Shown: positions 52,925-61,793 of the stretch, piece after piece | Layout of the letters: the number at the start of each line of letters is the position of its first letter | Position numbering within the stretch: the first letter of the stretch is position 1 | Source: Sphingomonas vulcanisoli | GTDB taxonomy: Bacteria; Pseudomonadota; Alphaproteobacteria; Sphingomonadales; Sphingomonadaceae | Direction: 5' to 3' | DNA: 64,000 nt | NCBI RefSeq assembly: GCF_011761305.1 | Contig: NZ_JAAOZC010000005.1 | Span: 158,814-222,813, forward strand | Notes under the pieces: model-generated | Told to the model about the DNA's origin: nothing | Database searches by the model: none | The model's input: the letters and a program-made list of their open reading frames with translations, nothing else | Position numbers and translations under genes: made by a program

Positions 52925-53145
52925 TCGAGGTAGAGCGCCACCGTCGCGCGCACTTCCTGCGGCATCACCGTGGCGCCAGCTGCTGGGGACCATTTTGGGG
53001 TCACATGGCCGACGGCGAGGATCTTGGTGGTCGGCGTCTGCATGCCCGGCGGCAGGGCAGCCGGCGCTTGAGCCTGGGCTGCCCCGGTGCAAGCGAGCCC
53101 GAGGATGACGCTGATGGCGAGGACGGCAAGGGGTGGGCGCAACAT
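52925..53145 (-). pseudogene. Truncated exported protein
   Basis: A signal peptide (LAVLAISVILGLACTGAAQA) is followed by TTKILAVGHVTPKWSPAAG and VMPQEVRATVALYLEG. The latter resembles the start of small muconolactone-isomerase-like or DUF3303-like secreted proteins, but the family call is weak. The sequence breaks after about 70 residues and continues as antisense of the LysR fragment, so the gene has lost its 3' part. Confidence 0.6.
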
Positions 53146-53222
53146 CAAGGGTCTCACTGCAAGGTCAGCGATATGGCTGCATATGCAGTGATATTACCGA
53201 ATGGCGTAGCTGTCCAGCGGAA

Positions 53223-53729
53223 TTAATCCAATTGCAGCTTTCTGCCGGCGAGGTCCAAGAGGCCGTTCAGGGCCAGCGCGGTTTCCTCCCCGACCTTTTG
53301 GCGAAGTTCCCGCTGCGCCGCCTCCCAATAAGGCGCGGCGCTCGCCAGTTGATCGCGCCCGAGATCTGTAAGGTGCACGAGCCTGGATCGGCGGTCGGTC
53401 TGGTCCTGGGCGCTGGCGACCCAACCCTTTTGCTCAAGAGGTTTGAGCGTCCGCAACAGCGTCGTCGGGTCCATACCAATCAAGTCCGCCAAGCCTTTGA
53501 TTGAGATAGCGTCTCGCCATACACTCACGCCATGGAGCTGGGCGAGGACCCCAAACTGGCCGATCGTTACGCCTGAGGCCGCGATGTGCGCGTCGAAGAG
53601 CTGTGTCGCAATCCGGGTTGATCGGCGAAGTCTCAGGCAGGTGCACCCGGCGATCTCCCGGATGTCTACGCCGCCGACCACCGGATCTCGAAGACGCGGC
53701 GTTTGGTCGGTGATTTCAGGCGGAATCAT
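53223..53729 (-). CDS. MarR-family transcriptional regulator
   Basis: A 168-residue winged-helix regulator. VTIGQFGVLAQLHGVS, SIKGLADLIGMDPTTLLRTL (recognition helix) and KGWVASAQDQTDRRSRLVHL (wing) are typical of MarR. The ATG at 53729 has GGAG 8 nt upstream; the frame remains open to 53840 without a ribosome site. The promoter-proximal gene is the truncated exported protein on the same strand, so that broken gene may be its former target. Confidence 0.87.
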   Translation of the reverse strand: MIPPEITDQTPRLRDPVVGGVDIREIAGCTCLRLRRSTRIATQLFDAHIAASGVTIGQFGVLAQLHGVSVWRDAISIKGLADLIGMDPTTLLRTLKPLEQKGWVASAQDQTDRRSRLVHLTDLGRDQLASAAPYWEAAQRELRQKVGEETALALNGLLDLAGRKLQLD

Positions 53730-53888
53730 AATCAAAACTCCAAGTCGGCTCACTGCATATACATATAAATGGTGGAGACGTGGATCGCTGACAAGCATGT
53801 CGCAGCCTCTGATCCCCGCTTCCAGGATTTCCGCTCCCACGCCGACATCATCGGTGCAACGCGAGGGCCTGGATTGCCATTGCTGCGG

Positions 53889-54788
53889 TCAACCCAGAGC
53901 ACGGCCCACCGTTTCTAGCAGGAATTCTGCATAGGCGCGGATCCGGCCAGGTGGGGCGATGTTGGTGCGATAAAGCAGACTTACAGGGATGGGCGCGGCT
54001 CCCCAATCCGGCAATATGTTCGCCAACCTGCCGGCGGCCACCGCCGGCGCCGCCACAAAGCGGGGGACCACGGCGATGCCGGCCCCATTCTCCGCGGCAA
54101 GGCAGACCGCGTCGGGATCGTCGATCTGCAGGCGCGGGTTATAGCGGATCGTGGCGATCTCCTTGCCGCGGCGCAGCTCGACCTGGTGCGCCTTGTTGGG
54201 CGGCCCAAGCTCGATCAGTTGGTGGTGCTTCAAGTCGTCGGGCCGCTCGGGCGCACCGTATGCCGCGAGATAGGCGGGCGAGGCGACAACCACGAAATCG
54301 ATCTCGCCGAGCTTGCGATTGGCCAGATCCGGCCCAGCGGAGAAGCGCAGGCGGATCGCGATATCGACCTGACCCTCGCCGGACCCGACCTCGACCCGCG
54401 CGGGCGTCAGCCACAGCGCGACCTGCACATCGGGATGGCGATCAAGAAACGCCGGCAGGTGCGGCACCAGGAAATGGCGGGCGAAAGGGGCGGTGGCCGA
54501 CACTGTCAGCTTGCCGCTTGCGCCGCGATTGCCGTTCTTGAGGACATTCTCTGTCTCGACGCCGTCGTCATACAGGCGGCGGGCGTGCGGCAGGAACGCG
54601 CGTCCTGCATCGGTCAGCGCGACCGTGCGCGACGTCCGCGCGAACAGTGCGCCGCCGAGCGTTCTCTCCAGCCGGTCGATCTGCCGGGCGACCGACGATT
54701 TCGGCATCCGCAGCCGCCGCGCGGCCTCACTGAAGCTGCCGGTCGCGTTGATTTCGAGAAAGACACGGAGGTCGCCGAGCTGGATCAT
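53889..54788 (-). CDS. LysR-family transcriptional regulator
   Basis: A 299-residue regulator. The N-terminal winged HTH (LRVFLEINATGSFSEAARRL, MPKSSVARQIDRLERTLG) and substrate-binding domain (LTVSATAPFARHFLVPHLPA) are complete. The ATG at 54788 is preferred to the in-frame TTG at 54797. It is divergent from a membrane-protein gene that starts at 54951 and was followed by an oxidoreductase gene. LysR proteins usually control divergent neighbours, and both of these targets are now broken by insertion sequences. Confidence 0.9.
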   Translation of the reverse strand: MIQLGDLRVFLEINATGSFSEAARRLRMPKSSVARQIDRLERTLGGALFARTSRTVALTDAGRAFLPHARRLYDDGVETENVLKNGNRGASGKLTVSATAPFARHFLVPHLPAFLDRHPDVQVALWLTPARVEVGSGEGQVDIAIRLRFSAGPDLANRKLGEIDFVVVASPAYLAAYGAPERPDDLKHHQLIELGPPNKAHQVELRRGKEIATIRYNPRLQIDDPDAVCLAAENGAGIAVVPRFVAAPAVAAGRLANILPDWGAAPIPVSLLYRTNIAPPGRIRAYAEFLLETVGRALG

Positions 54789-55423
54789 CGTTCGCAATTC
54801 CGGGTCAAAGATGCACGAATATGCTCGGTTGAACCGGAACCGGTAAACCCATACCCTTTCGCCGGCAAGTGTCGCCGCCGCCTGAGCTCAAGGATCATCG
54901 CGGGTAAGAACCGTGGCTGCTTCTCCGCTTGGCGAGTTAGGAGAAGTCTAGTGGAACCAAAGAGCTATTTTCACCTGGTCGGCTACACCATCGCGCTGGC
55001 AGGGTTCGCGATGATCTATTTGTCGGTGCGACCGCGGCTGGTGGACTCGGGTCGCGACGGGCATCTGAAGGCGCTCATTCCCGTCCATTTCTTCCGCTAT
55101 TTCGGGCTGACGGCGCTGCTGCCGGGCATCTTCGATCTCGCGCCGGCCGGCTTCTCGCAGGATTACCTGTTCCAGATCATGGCAGGCGACGTCCTCGTCG
55201 CGGTGCTGGCGCTGATCTCCTTTGCGCTGCTGCTGATGCGCAGCCCGGTACGCATCGTGTTCGCGTGGATTTTCAACATCGTCGGCACGCTCGACTATCT
55301 GAATGTGTGGAGTTTCATGCAATCGGGACCCCTGTAGCGGGGTGATGTGCGTCGAAGAGGGACCCCTCATTCCGTTGGTTTAAGCCTGACTGCTCAGCTT
55401 TCTCAGCGGCGGTCGAGATCGGG

Positions 55424-55823
55424 ATGTTGGTGGTGGAGACTGTCGTCCGGATTCGGCGCGAGCACGCCGCTGGGAAGCCGATCAAGGCGATCGCGCGGGA
55501 TTTGAACCTGTCGCGCAAGGTGGTCCGCAAGGCGATCCGGGCGCCGGAGGGGGCGTTCACCTACAAGCGGGACGTTCAGCCGCTTCCCAAGATCGGCCCC
55601 TTCAAGGATCGGTTGGAGGCCCTGCTGACGGAGAACGAGGCGCGACCGCGACGGGAGCGGCTGCGGGTGACGCGCCTCTGGGACCTGCTGGCGAGGGAGG
55701 GCTACGACGGGTCGTACGCTGCGGTTCGGCGATATGCGATCCGCTGGACGAGCGAGCGGCGGGCGGGCGTGGCCGATCCGGCTCTGGCGTTCGTACCGCT
55801 GACGTTCAGGCCGGGGGAATCCG
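55424..55823 (+). pseudogene. istA fragment (IS21 transposase, N-terminal part)
   Basis: About 133 residues with the HTH ([20 protein letters not shown]) and [16 protein letters not shown] typical of IstA. The DDE catalytic core is deleted; the reading continues into istB sequence out of its own frame. Part of the deleted element at 55323-56312. Confidence 0.8.
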
Positions 55824-55833
55824 CGCCGGTGCG

Positions 55834-56181
55834 CGCGGCCGCTACTACAACACCGTCGACCTGGTGAACCGGCTCGAGGAGGAGACCCGTCAGGGCAAGG
55901 CGGGCCACCTGGCCGACCAGCTCGCGCGACTCGACCTCGTGGTGCTCGACGAGCTCGGCTATCTGCCGTTCGCTCGCTCCGGCGGTCAGCTCCTCTTCCA
56001 CCTCGTCAGCAAGCTCTACGAACGCACCTCGGTGATCATCACCACCAACCTGGCGTTCGGCGAATGGCCCACCGTCTTCGGCGATCCGAAGATGACCACG
56101 GCGCTCCTCGACCGACTGACCCACCACTGCGACATCGTCGAGACCGGCAACGAAAGCTGGCGGCTCAAGAACCGGTCCTAA
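55834..56181 (+). pseudogene. istB fragment (IS21 helper ATPase, C-terminal part)
   Basis: About 115 residues starting in the [12 protein letters not shown] segment. It includes Walker [31 protein letters not shown] and [16 protein letters not shown]. The Walker A half is deleted together with most of istA. Confidence 0.82.
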
Positions 56182-56520
56182 AAACAACCCGTGTGGTGCG
56201 AGCGGCGGCTACGCGCTGCGCGGAATGAAAGCTCCGCGCTACGCCGCCGCTCGACGGACACCGATGCGCTGGGGGGGGCCTTCTTGGATGAAAAAAGGGG
56301 GTCCCGCTTCGCTGCAACTTTACAATCTGAATGCCGCGGTGAGGGTCACGCCGAGCATTCACGACGCCAACATCCTCGGGCCGTTCGGCTGGATCGTCAT
56401 CACCGTGTTCTTGCCGGCCTGGCTCGTCAGTCACATCGGCATCTTCACGGCACTGCTGGCGAAACCGCGCGACTGAAGCGCGCGCGGATCGAGGACGACG
56501 ACGATCAACGGGAGAGCAAG

Positions 56521-56623
56521 ATGGCAGGTACGACCCAGGCGTGGGGCATCACCGGCTATGGGTCGATCGAGACGCTGGCGCTCATCGACTATCCCCTGGC
56601 CGATCCCGGCCCCGGCGAGTGGG
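56521..56623 (+). pseudogene. NADP-dependent oxidoreductase stub (N-terminus)
   Basis: GAGAGCAAG precedes ATG 56521. The 34 residues [20 protein letters not shown] and [12 protein letters not shown] are the start of a zinc-type/quinone oxidoreductase-like protein. At 56624 the frame enters IS3-family transposase sequence, so the rest of the gene is lost. It would have been co-transcribed with the split membrane-protein gene. Confidence 0.65.
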
Positions 56624-56995
56624 CGGACGACGCCGGCGTCGGCTGGCACTACATCGCGCCGGGAAAGCCCCAGCAGAACGGCATCAACGAGAGCTTCAAT
56701 GGCCGCCTTCGCGACGAGCTGTTGAACGCGACGCTGTTCCGCACCCTTCACCATGCCAGGGTTGTGCTCGCGAGCTGGCGACGCGATTATAACGAGAGGC
56801 GACCTCGCTCAAAACTCGGTTGGCAGACGCCGCGTGATTACGCTGCCAACTTCCGCCCGCGCCGTGATCTAGCGCTGCGCTACGCCGACGGCTCCGCGCC
56901 AGATCCCGCCGCCCAGCTCACCGAAAAACCTCAACCCCAACGCTGGAGCGAACTCACAACTGGATAAAACTTGGGGGCCACGTCGGAAGGGCAGC
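56624..56995 (+). mobile_element. IS3-family remnant (OrfB C-terminus and right end)
   Basis: [38 protein letters not shown] and [20 protein letters not shown] are the last third of an IS3-type DDE transposase, with stop at 56965-56967. TTGGGGGCCACGTCGG follows as a probable right end. The rest of the IS is missing, and the frame is fused to the oxidoreductase stub. Confidence 0.8.
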
Positions 56996-57111
56996 GAACC
57001 CTCCGATTTCTACGCCAGAGCACGCTATCGCCGCACGCCATTCTTAGAGGACTTTCAGCTACAGCATCTATCGTTCTCAATCGCCAGTGACAGCTGCGAA
57101 GGAGATTGAGC

Positions 57112-57397
57112 ATGGGTCAGAGCGAGGATTTGAAGATCAGGAAAACAATTCGGCGCCACCAGCTTCGAGAGATGGTGCCGCTGGCCGACAGCACGATTTA
57201 CGAGATGGAGCAGCGCGGGTGAATTTCCGCTGCGCTTCGCACTATCGCCGCGCTGCATCGTTTGGGACCTCGCGGAGGTTCAGGCTTGGCTGCTGGCGCG
57301 GCGCGCGAAACCTATCCATCGCGCACAACATCCCGACGTCACCAAGCGCAAGTCTCGCCCCGTCAAAGGGCAGGATCGAGAGCAACCAGCGGCATAG
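57112..57397 (+). pseudogene. alpA: AlpA-type excisionase/regulator with a frameshift
   Basis: AAGGAGATTGAGC precedes ATG 57112. The first 36 codons read MGQSEDLKIRKTIRRHQLRE to STIYEMEQRG and hit TGA. Reading on with one base skipped at about 57220 gives EFPLRFALSPRCIVWDLAEV followed by QAWLLARRAKP, the canonical AlpA second half, up to TAG at 57395-57397. AlpA proteins activate or assist P4-type integrases, which fits the convergent integrase whose end it overlaps. One extra base seems to have disabled it. Confidence 0.8.
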
Positions 57398-58619
57398 CGG
57401 GGGGCAGCAGCGTCGGCACATGCTTCCGACCCTCGACCCAGGCATCCACGATGTCAGCCCATTCCTGCATCATGTGTCGACGTTGAACTTCGTACTCCGC
57501 TTTGTTGTAGACACCGCGCGACGAGCGCCCGTCCTCGTGCGCCAGGCACTTTTCTATCCAGTCGCGGTTGAAGCCGAGTTCATTGAGCAGCGTCGATCCC
57601 GTGCGCCGCAGATCGTGGACGGTGAACGCCTCCAACGGCAGCCCTTCCGTCTTCGCCCGTTCGACCACAGAATAGGTAACCCGATTGAAGGTCGCGCGCG
57701 ACATAGGGGCATCAGCATCATACCGAGAAGGCAGCAGATACCGAGAGTTGCCTGCGCATGTCTTGAGCGCGATCATGATGTCGAGAGTCTGTCGGCACAG
57801 GTAGACATTGTGTGGCCTCGACCGCTTCATGCGCTCCTTCGGGATCGTCCAGACCGCATTGTCGAAATCGACCTCGTCCCAAACAGCGTCCTGCAACTCG
57901 CTCTTCCGGACCATGGTGAGGAGGTAGAGCTTCATGCCAAGGCGGATCGTCGGCAGCGTCGCCACATGCTCCAGTTGCTTGAGCATGATGCGGATTTCGG
58001 TCGGTGAGAGCGAGCGGTCCTTGGGCGTGAAGGTGGCGATAGAGGCCGGCCCGACATCATCGGCGGGGTTCGCGACCTTCTCGCCGTGAAGAATGGCAAA
58101 GCCGTAGATCTGCTTCAGGATATCGCGCACATGGATCGCCGTCGCCGGCGCGCCCCGTTCCACGATTTTGGCACAGTGAGCGCGCAGGTCATCCGGCACG
58201 ATCTCCGTCAGCAAACGGTTCCGCCAAAGCGGCAGTAGCTCCCGCTCGAAAATCGAGCGGCGCATTGCGCGGGTGCTGTCAGCCATCGGCGCGTTCATCA
58301 ACCACTTTTCGCCGAACTCGCCGAAGCTCTTAGCCTCCTTGATCCGACGCTTGTCCCGCTGCTTCTCGATAGCGGGGGACCGCCCCTCGGTTATCGCCCG
58401 GCGTGCGTCCAGGCATAGTTCGCGGGCCCGGGCGAGCGAGATCCCGTCTCGCGCGTACTTGCCTAGATAGACGGTCTCCCGCCTTCCATTCAGCCGATAA
58501 TCGAGCCTGAAAGAGATGGCGCCCGACGGCGCGACACGCACGTACATGCCATCCCGATCGGTGACCTTGTACATTTTGTCTCTAGGTTTGAGAGCCTTAA
58601 GTGCTGCGTCCGTCAACAT
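57363..58619 (-). CDS. P4-type tyrosine recombinase (island integrase)
   Basis: A 418-residue integrase. An N-terminal DUF4102 domain (MLTDAALKALKPRDKMYKV, LNGRRETVYLGKYARDGISL) precedes the core-binding region and the catalytic domain. Active-site residues are R in TMVRKSEL, H-x-x-R in VHDLRRTG, H in CLAHEDG and the nucleophile Y in GVYNKAEY. The ATG at 58619 gives the conserved start; ten more residues are open upstream. It reads away from guaA, whose 3' end is the target. One repeat AAAGTACCGTCACG overlaps its promoter, hinting at autoregulation. The reading frame is complete. Confidence 0.92.
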   Translation of the reverse strand: MLTDAALKALKPRDKMYKVTDRDGMYVRVAPSGAISFRLDYRLNGRRETVYLGKYARDGISLARARELCLDARRAITEGRSPAIEKQRDKRRIKEAKSFGEFGEKWLMNAPMADSTRAMRRSIFERELLPLWRNRLLTEIVPDDLRAHCAKIVERGAPATAIHVRDILKQIYGFAILHGEKVANPADDVGPASIATFTPKDRSLSPTEIRIMLKQLEHVATLPTIRLGMKLYLLTMVRKSELQDAVWDEVDFDNAVWTIPKERMKRSRPHNVYLCRQTLDIMIALKTCAGNSRYLLPSRYDADAPMSRATFNRVTYSVVERAKTEGLPLEAFTVHDLRRTGSTLLNELGFNRDWIEKCLAHEDGRSSRGVYNKAEYEVQRRHMMQEWADIVDAWVEGRKHVPTLLPPAMPLVALDPAL

Positions 58620-58634
58620 ACTAAGCCACCTCGC

Positions 58635-58748
58635 GAAAAGTACCGTCACGCGTTTTTCGGAGGCTAGCGGCGTAAAACTCGCTTTCTTTCCAGTGCCTTA
58701 GTTCTGGAAAAGTACCGTCACGAGCCTCAACGCCCGTGACGGTACTTT
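58635..58748. repeat. Three copies of AAAGTACCGTCACG beside the integrase (arm-type sites)
   Basis: Direct copies at 58637-58650 and 58709-58722, and an inverted copy CGTGACGGTACTTT at 58735-58748. The last two form a 14-bp hairpin with a 12-nt loop. A fourth copy (first 12 bp) is at the opposite island end (41864). They probably bind the integrase arm domain or its regulator. Between here and guaA there is also ACCGATAGCTACCGATAGC (58818-58836). Confidence 0.75.
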
Positions 58749-58912
58749 CGATTTTCCGGTTGATCAATGGGGGCGAGGTCCGTCAGCGGGGCCGCCAGAC
58801 GCGATCCATGCCCACCGATAGCTACCGATAGCTGCTGACAGCAATACTATTTTATTTCAGCGTGTTAGATAGTGCCGTGGCGTAGTTTCGGATAGCCCCG
58901 GATAGGCAAAAA

Positions 58913-60472
58913 TCATTCCCACTCGATCGTGCCCGGGGGTTTGCTCGTAAAATCGTAGACGACGCGATTGATGCCCGCGACTTCGTTGACGATGCGCGTC
59001 GCCACGCGGGAGAGGAAGGCGGGATCGAAGGGGTAGACGTCGGCGGTCATACCATCGGTCGAGGTGACCGCCCGGAGCGCACAGACGCTGTCATAAGTGC
59101 GGTGATCGCCCATCACGCCGACGCTGCGGACGGGGAGCAGCACCGCGAACGCCTGCCAGATCGCATCGTAAAGGCCCGCGTTGCGGATCTCCTCGAGATA
59201 GATGGCATCGGCCTTGCGCAAGATGTCGCAGCGTTCGCGCGTCACTTCGCCCGGAATGCGGATCGCAAGGCCGGGGCCGGGGAAAGGGTGGCGGCCGACA
59301 AAGGCTTCGGTCAGGCCAAGCTCGCGGCCCAGCACGCGCACTTCATCCTTGAACAATTCGCGCAGCGGCTCGACGAGCTTCATGTTCATCCGCTCGGGCA
59401 GCCCGCCGACATTGTGGTGGCTCTTGATCGTCACCGAAGGCCCGCCGGTGAAGCTGACGCTCTCGATCACATCGGGATAGAGCGTGCCCTGCGCCAGGAA
59501 ATCGGCGCCGCCGATCTTTTTCGCCTCGGCATCGAACACATCGATGAAGGTCTTGCCGATGAATTTGCGCTTGGCCTCGGGATCGGTCAGCCCGGCGAGG
59601 CCGTCCATGAACAGATCCTGCGCCTGCACGTGGACCAGCGGAATGTTGTAATGGTTGCGGAACAGCGCCACGACCTGCTCCGCCTCACCGGCGCGCAGGA
59701 TGCCGCCATCGACGAACACGCAGGTCAATTGATCGCCGATCGCTTCGTGGATCAGCACCGCCGCCACCGCACTATCGACCCCGCCCGAAAGCCCGCAGAT
59801 CACCTTGCCCGTGCCGACCTGTGCGCGGATTTCGGCGATCTTGGCGGAGCGGAACTCGGCCATCGTCCAGTCGCCGGTGAGGCCGCAGACGTGGCGCGCG
59901 AAATTGGCGATCAGCTTGCCGCCATCGGGGGTGTGGACCACTTCGGGGTGGAACATCATCGAATAGAAGCGGCGGGCTTCGTCCGTAGCGATCGCGAAGG
60001 GCGCGCCCGGGGAACGCGCGACGACCGAAAAGCCGGGCGCCAGCGCCTCGACCCGATCGCCATGGCTCATCCACACCTGATGCGTCTCGCCGACCGCCCA
60101 GAGCCCATCGAACAGCGCGGATTCGGCCACGACTTCGATGAAGGCCCGCCCGAACTCCCGCTCGTCCGATCCGGCGACGTGGCCGCCGAGCTGCTGGTGC
60201 ATCGTCTGCTGGCCATAACAGATCGCGAGGATCGGCAGCCCCGCCTCGAAGAACCGCTGCGGCGCGCGCGGGCTATCCTCCCACATCACCGAAGAGGGGC
60301 CGCCCGAGAAGATGATCCCCTTGGGATTGAGCCGATCGAAGGCGGCATCGGCGGCGCTATACGGCGCAATTTCGCTATAAACGCCCGCCTCGCGCACGCG
60401 CCGGGCGATGAGCTGCGTCACCTGGCTGCCGAAATCGACGATTAGGATACAATCGGAAGGCGCAACGCTCAT
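58913..60472 (-). CDS. guaA: GMP synthase (glutamine-hydrolysing)
   Basis: A 519-residue enzyme that makes GMP from XMP, ATP and glutamine. The class I glutaminase domain has [13 protein letters not shown] (catalytic cysteine) and FHPEVVHT; the PP-loop synthetase has [14 protein letters not shown] near residue 230. The C-terminal dimerisation segment ends [10 protein letters not shown]. The ATG at 60472 is used; a 21-codon open extension has no family match. Its last codons are the attachment sequence of the island, and the protein end is intact, so insertion did not break it. Confidence 0.97.
   Translation of the reverse strand: MSVAPSDCILIVDFGSQVTQLIARRVREAGVYSEIAPYSAADAAFDRLNPKGIIFSGGPSSVMWEDSPRAPQRFFEAGLPILAICYGQQTMHQQLGGHVAGSDEREFGRAFIEVVAESALFDGLWAVGETHQVWMSHGDRVEALAPGFSVVARSPGAPFAIATDEARRFYSMMFHPEVVHTPDGGKLIANFARHVCGLTGDWTMAEFRSAKIAEIRAQVGTGKVICGLSGGVDSAVAAVLIHEAIGDQLTCVFVDGGILRAGEAEQVVALFRNHYNIPLVHVQAQDLFMDGLAGLTDPEAKRKFIGKTFIDVFDAEAKKIGGADFLAQGTLYPDVIESVSFTGGPSVTIKSHHNVGGLPERMNMKLVEPLRELFKDEVRVLGRELGLTEAFVGRHPFPGPGLAIRIPGEVTRERCDILRKADAIYLEEIRNAGLYDAIWQAFAVLLPVRSVGVMGDHRTYDSVCALRAVTSTDGMTADVYPFDPAFLSRVATRIVNEVAGINRVVYDFTSKPPGTIEWE
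58917..58927 (+). other. Right attachment site of the island (guaA 3' end)
   Basis: TCCCACTCGAT encodes, on the minus strand, the last residues (IEWE) of GuaA and repeats the left site at 41653-41663 in direct orientation. guaA 3' ends are used by several families of island integrases. Confidence 0.75.
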
Positions 60473-60581
60473 GACGAGCGGATAATGGCGCTTTCCCGCC
60501 CTGTCCAGCGCCGCTCTATACGCTTCATTTACCATTATAACTTAGGGCTGAAGGCCAAGTTTTTGTAACCAAGAGTTGCCT

Positions 60582-61619
60582 ATGCCGCGCCGAATCCGAA
60601 CATTGCTGTCGATGTTGCGGGAGGAAGTGCAGCGCTACGCCGATCATTCGGAACGCATCGCCAGCCACACCAATCTGCTCGCCCTCAACGCCACGATCGA
60701 GGCGGCACGATCGGGCGAGGCGGGGCGCGGTTTCTCGATCGTCGCGCAGGAGGTGAAGGCGCTCGCCAATCAAAGCAAGATTGCGGCAGCCGGCTTCCGC
60801 GCCGAGGTGCTCGATCGGCTCGCGTTCGGCGCGCGCATCGCCGACGAGATGCTGGAGGAGATCGAGGGCGCGCGGCTGATCGATGTCGCGCGCGGCAAGA
60901 TGCAGCAGATCACCCGCTCGCTCGCCGCGCGATCGCCGCACCTGGGGTTGATGGCGACCGGCCCGGCGATCATCGCCGCCTGCATCAGCGATGATCCGGA
61001 GGTACTCGAAAGCGCCGCCGATCGACTGCGCTATCTTACGCATATCAGCCAGGATTATGTGAATGCCTTCGTCGTCGGCGCCAACGGACGGCTCATCATC
61101 TCGGACAAGCCCGTCGATAGTTTGCGCGCGCATGATTTCAGCGGTGCGCCGCAGTTCAACAAGGCGCTCTCGAGCAGCGGCGACGAATGGTTCACCGATG
61201 CGGTGTGGCAGAACCCCTTCTCCAATAACCGGGGCGTACTCGTCTTCGTCCAGGCGATCCGCGCGCCCGGCAGCCGCAAGCCGATCGGCGTGCTCTATCT
61301 GGAGTTTGATTGGGAACGGTTGATGGACGAAGTGCTGACCGTCCCGGAAAGCAACGGCAGCGCGCTCAAGATCACGATCGTCGATAGCGACGATCGATTG
61401 GTCGGATCCTCATGGGGCGGCCCGTTCGGATCGCACATGGCGATGCCGGCGGGCACGACGAGCGGCATCGAGCGCCGCGCCGATTCGGTTGCGGCTTTTG
61501 CAGCGGCAACACCATTCCGCGGCTTTTCCGGGCTTGGTTTCCGCTGCCTGATCGAGCTGCCGATGGCGACCGACGCCGAAATCGCCGCCTCGATCGCGCC
61601 GATGGCAAAGGCGGCGTAA
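60582..61619 (+). CDS. Soluble chemoreceptor-like protein with N-terminal signalling tip and C-terminal sensor domain
   Basis: A 345-residue protein without a membrane helix. Residues about 23-65 ([37 protein letters not shown]) are the hairpin tip of methyl-accepting chemotaxis proteins, the part that contacts CheA and CheW. The rest ([45 protein letters not shown]) looks like a Cache-type sensor. The order is reversed relative to normal receptors, and the signalling domain is only its tip. ATG 60582 is chosen over TTG 60576. It is divergent from guaA; no che genes are nearby. Confidence 0.78.
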   Translation: MPRRIRTLLSMLREEVQRYADHSERIASHTNLLALNATIEAARSGEAGRGFSIVAQEVKALANQSKIAAAGFRAEVLDRLAFGARIADEMLEEIEGARLIDVARGKMQQITRSLAARSPHLGLMATGPAIIAACISDDPEVLESAADRLRYLTHISQDYVNAFVVGANGRLIISDKPVDSLRAHDFSGAPQFNKALSSSGDEWFTDAVWQNPFSNNRGVLVFVQAIRAPGSRKPIGVLYLEFDWERLMDEVLTVPESNGSALKITIVDSDDRLVGSSWGGPFGSHMAMPAGTTSGIERRADSVAAFAAATPFRGFSGLGFRCLIELPMATDAEIAASIAPMAKAA

Positions 61620-61624
61620 GTCAA

Positions 61625-61735
61625 GCCCCTCCCCTTCAGGGGAGGGGTTGGGGGTGGGGGTCATCCCCAAGGTGCGAGTTCCGATTGTTGCCGAACTGCC
61701 CCACCCCAACCCCTCCCCTAAAGGGGAGGGGCTTT
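61625..61735. repeat. Palindromic repeat, GCCCCTCCCC class
   Basis: AGCCCCTCCCCTTCAGGGGA from 61624 and the inverse CCCTAAAGGGGAGGGGCTTT up to 61735 bound inner GGGTTGGGGGTGGGG / CCCCACCCCAACCC segments. It is nearly the same as the element at 13360-13473. Confidence 0.9.
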
Positions 61736-61793
61736 AACGTTGCGCCGTTCCGGCTAAGCTGCCCGCAAATCTTCGGGGGCCGCGCTTACCTAC

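Larger units (their letters stand above)
55323..56312. mobile_element. Deleted IS21-family element with 5-bp target duplication
   Basis: A TGCAA duplication flanks it (55318-55322 and 56313-56317). Ends carry inverted CGGGACCCC (55324-55332) and GGGGTCCCG (56298-56306). The remaining coding DNA is an istA N-terminus ([20 protein letters not shown] to [11 protein letters not shown], 55424-55823) joined directly to an istB C-terminus ([20 protein letters not shown] to ESWRLKNRS, about 55834-56181). The catalytic part of IstA is missing, so the copy is not autonomous. Confidence 0.8.
54951..56476 (+). pseudogene. Membrane-protein gene split by an IS21-type element
   Basis: The 5' part (54951-55322, GTG start with GGAG 7 nt upstream) encodes three helices: VGYTIALAGFAMIYLSVRP, VLVAVLALISFALLLM and VFAWIFNIVGTLDYLNVW. 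The 3' part (56318-56476) encodes [20 protein letters not shown] and the last helix [19 protein letters not shown]. Removing 55323-56317 (insert plus one TGCAA copy) restores a continuous frame of about 180 residues reading ...FMQLYNLNA.... The function of the intact protein is unknown. Confidence 0.78.
41653..58927. mobile_element. Genomic island of about 17.3 kb integrated in the 3' end of guaA
   Basis: The limits are two direct copies of TCCCACTCGAT (extended TCCCACTCGAT[T/C]GT). The right one is the guaA 3' end and the left one lies in non-coding DNA. A P4-type integrase sits 294 bp from the right end. The content is accessory: an unknown module, a restriction-modification system, conjugation remnants, regulators and IS scars. 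guaA is a known target for island integrases. The element seems immobile as a conjugative unit, since its transfer genes are mostly deleted, but the integrase is intact. Confidence 0.82.

Noticed and set aside
54186..54950. Upstream extension of the split membrane-protein gene
   Set aside because: The frame is antisense to the LysR gene; GTG 54951 has GGAG 7 nt upstream and is followed at once by a membrane helix.
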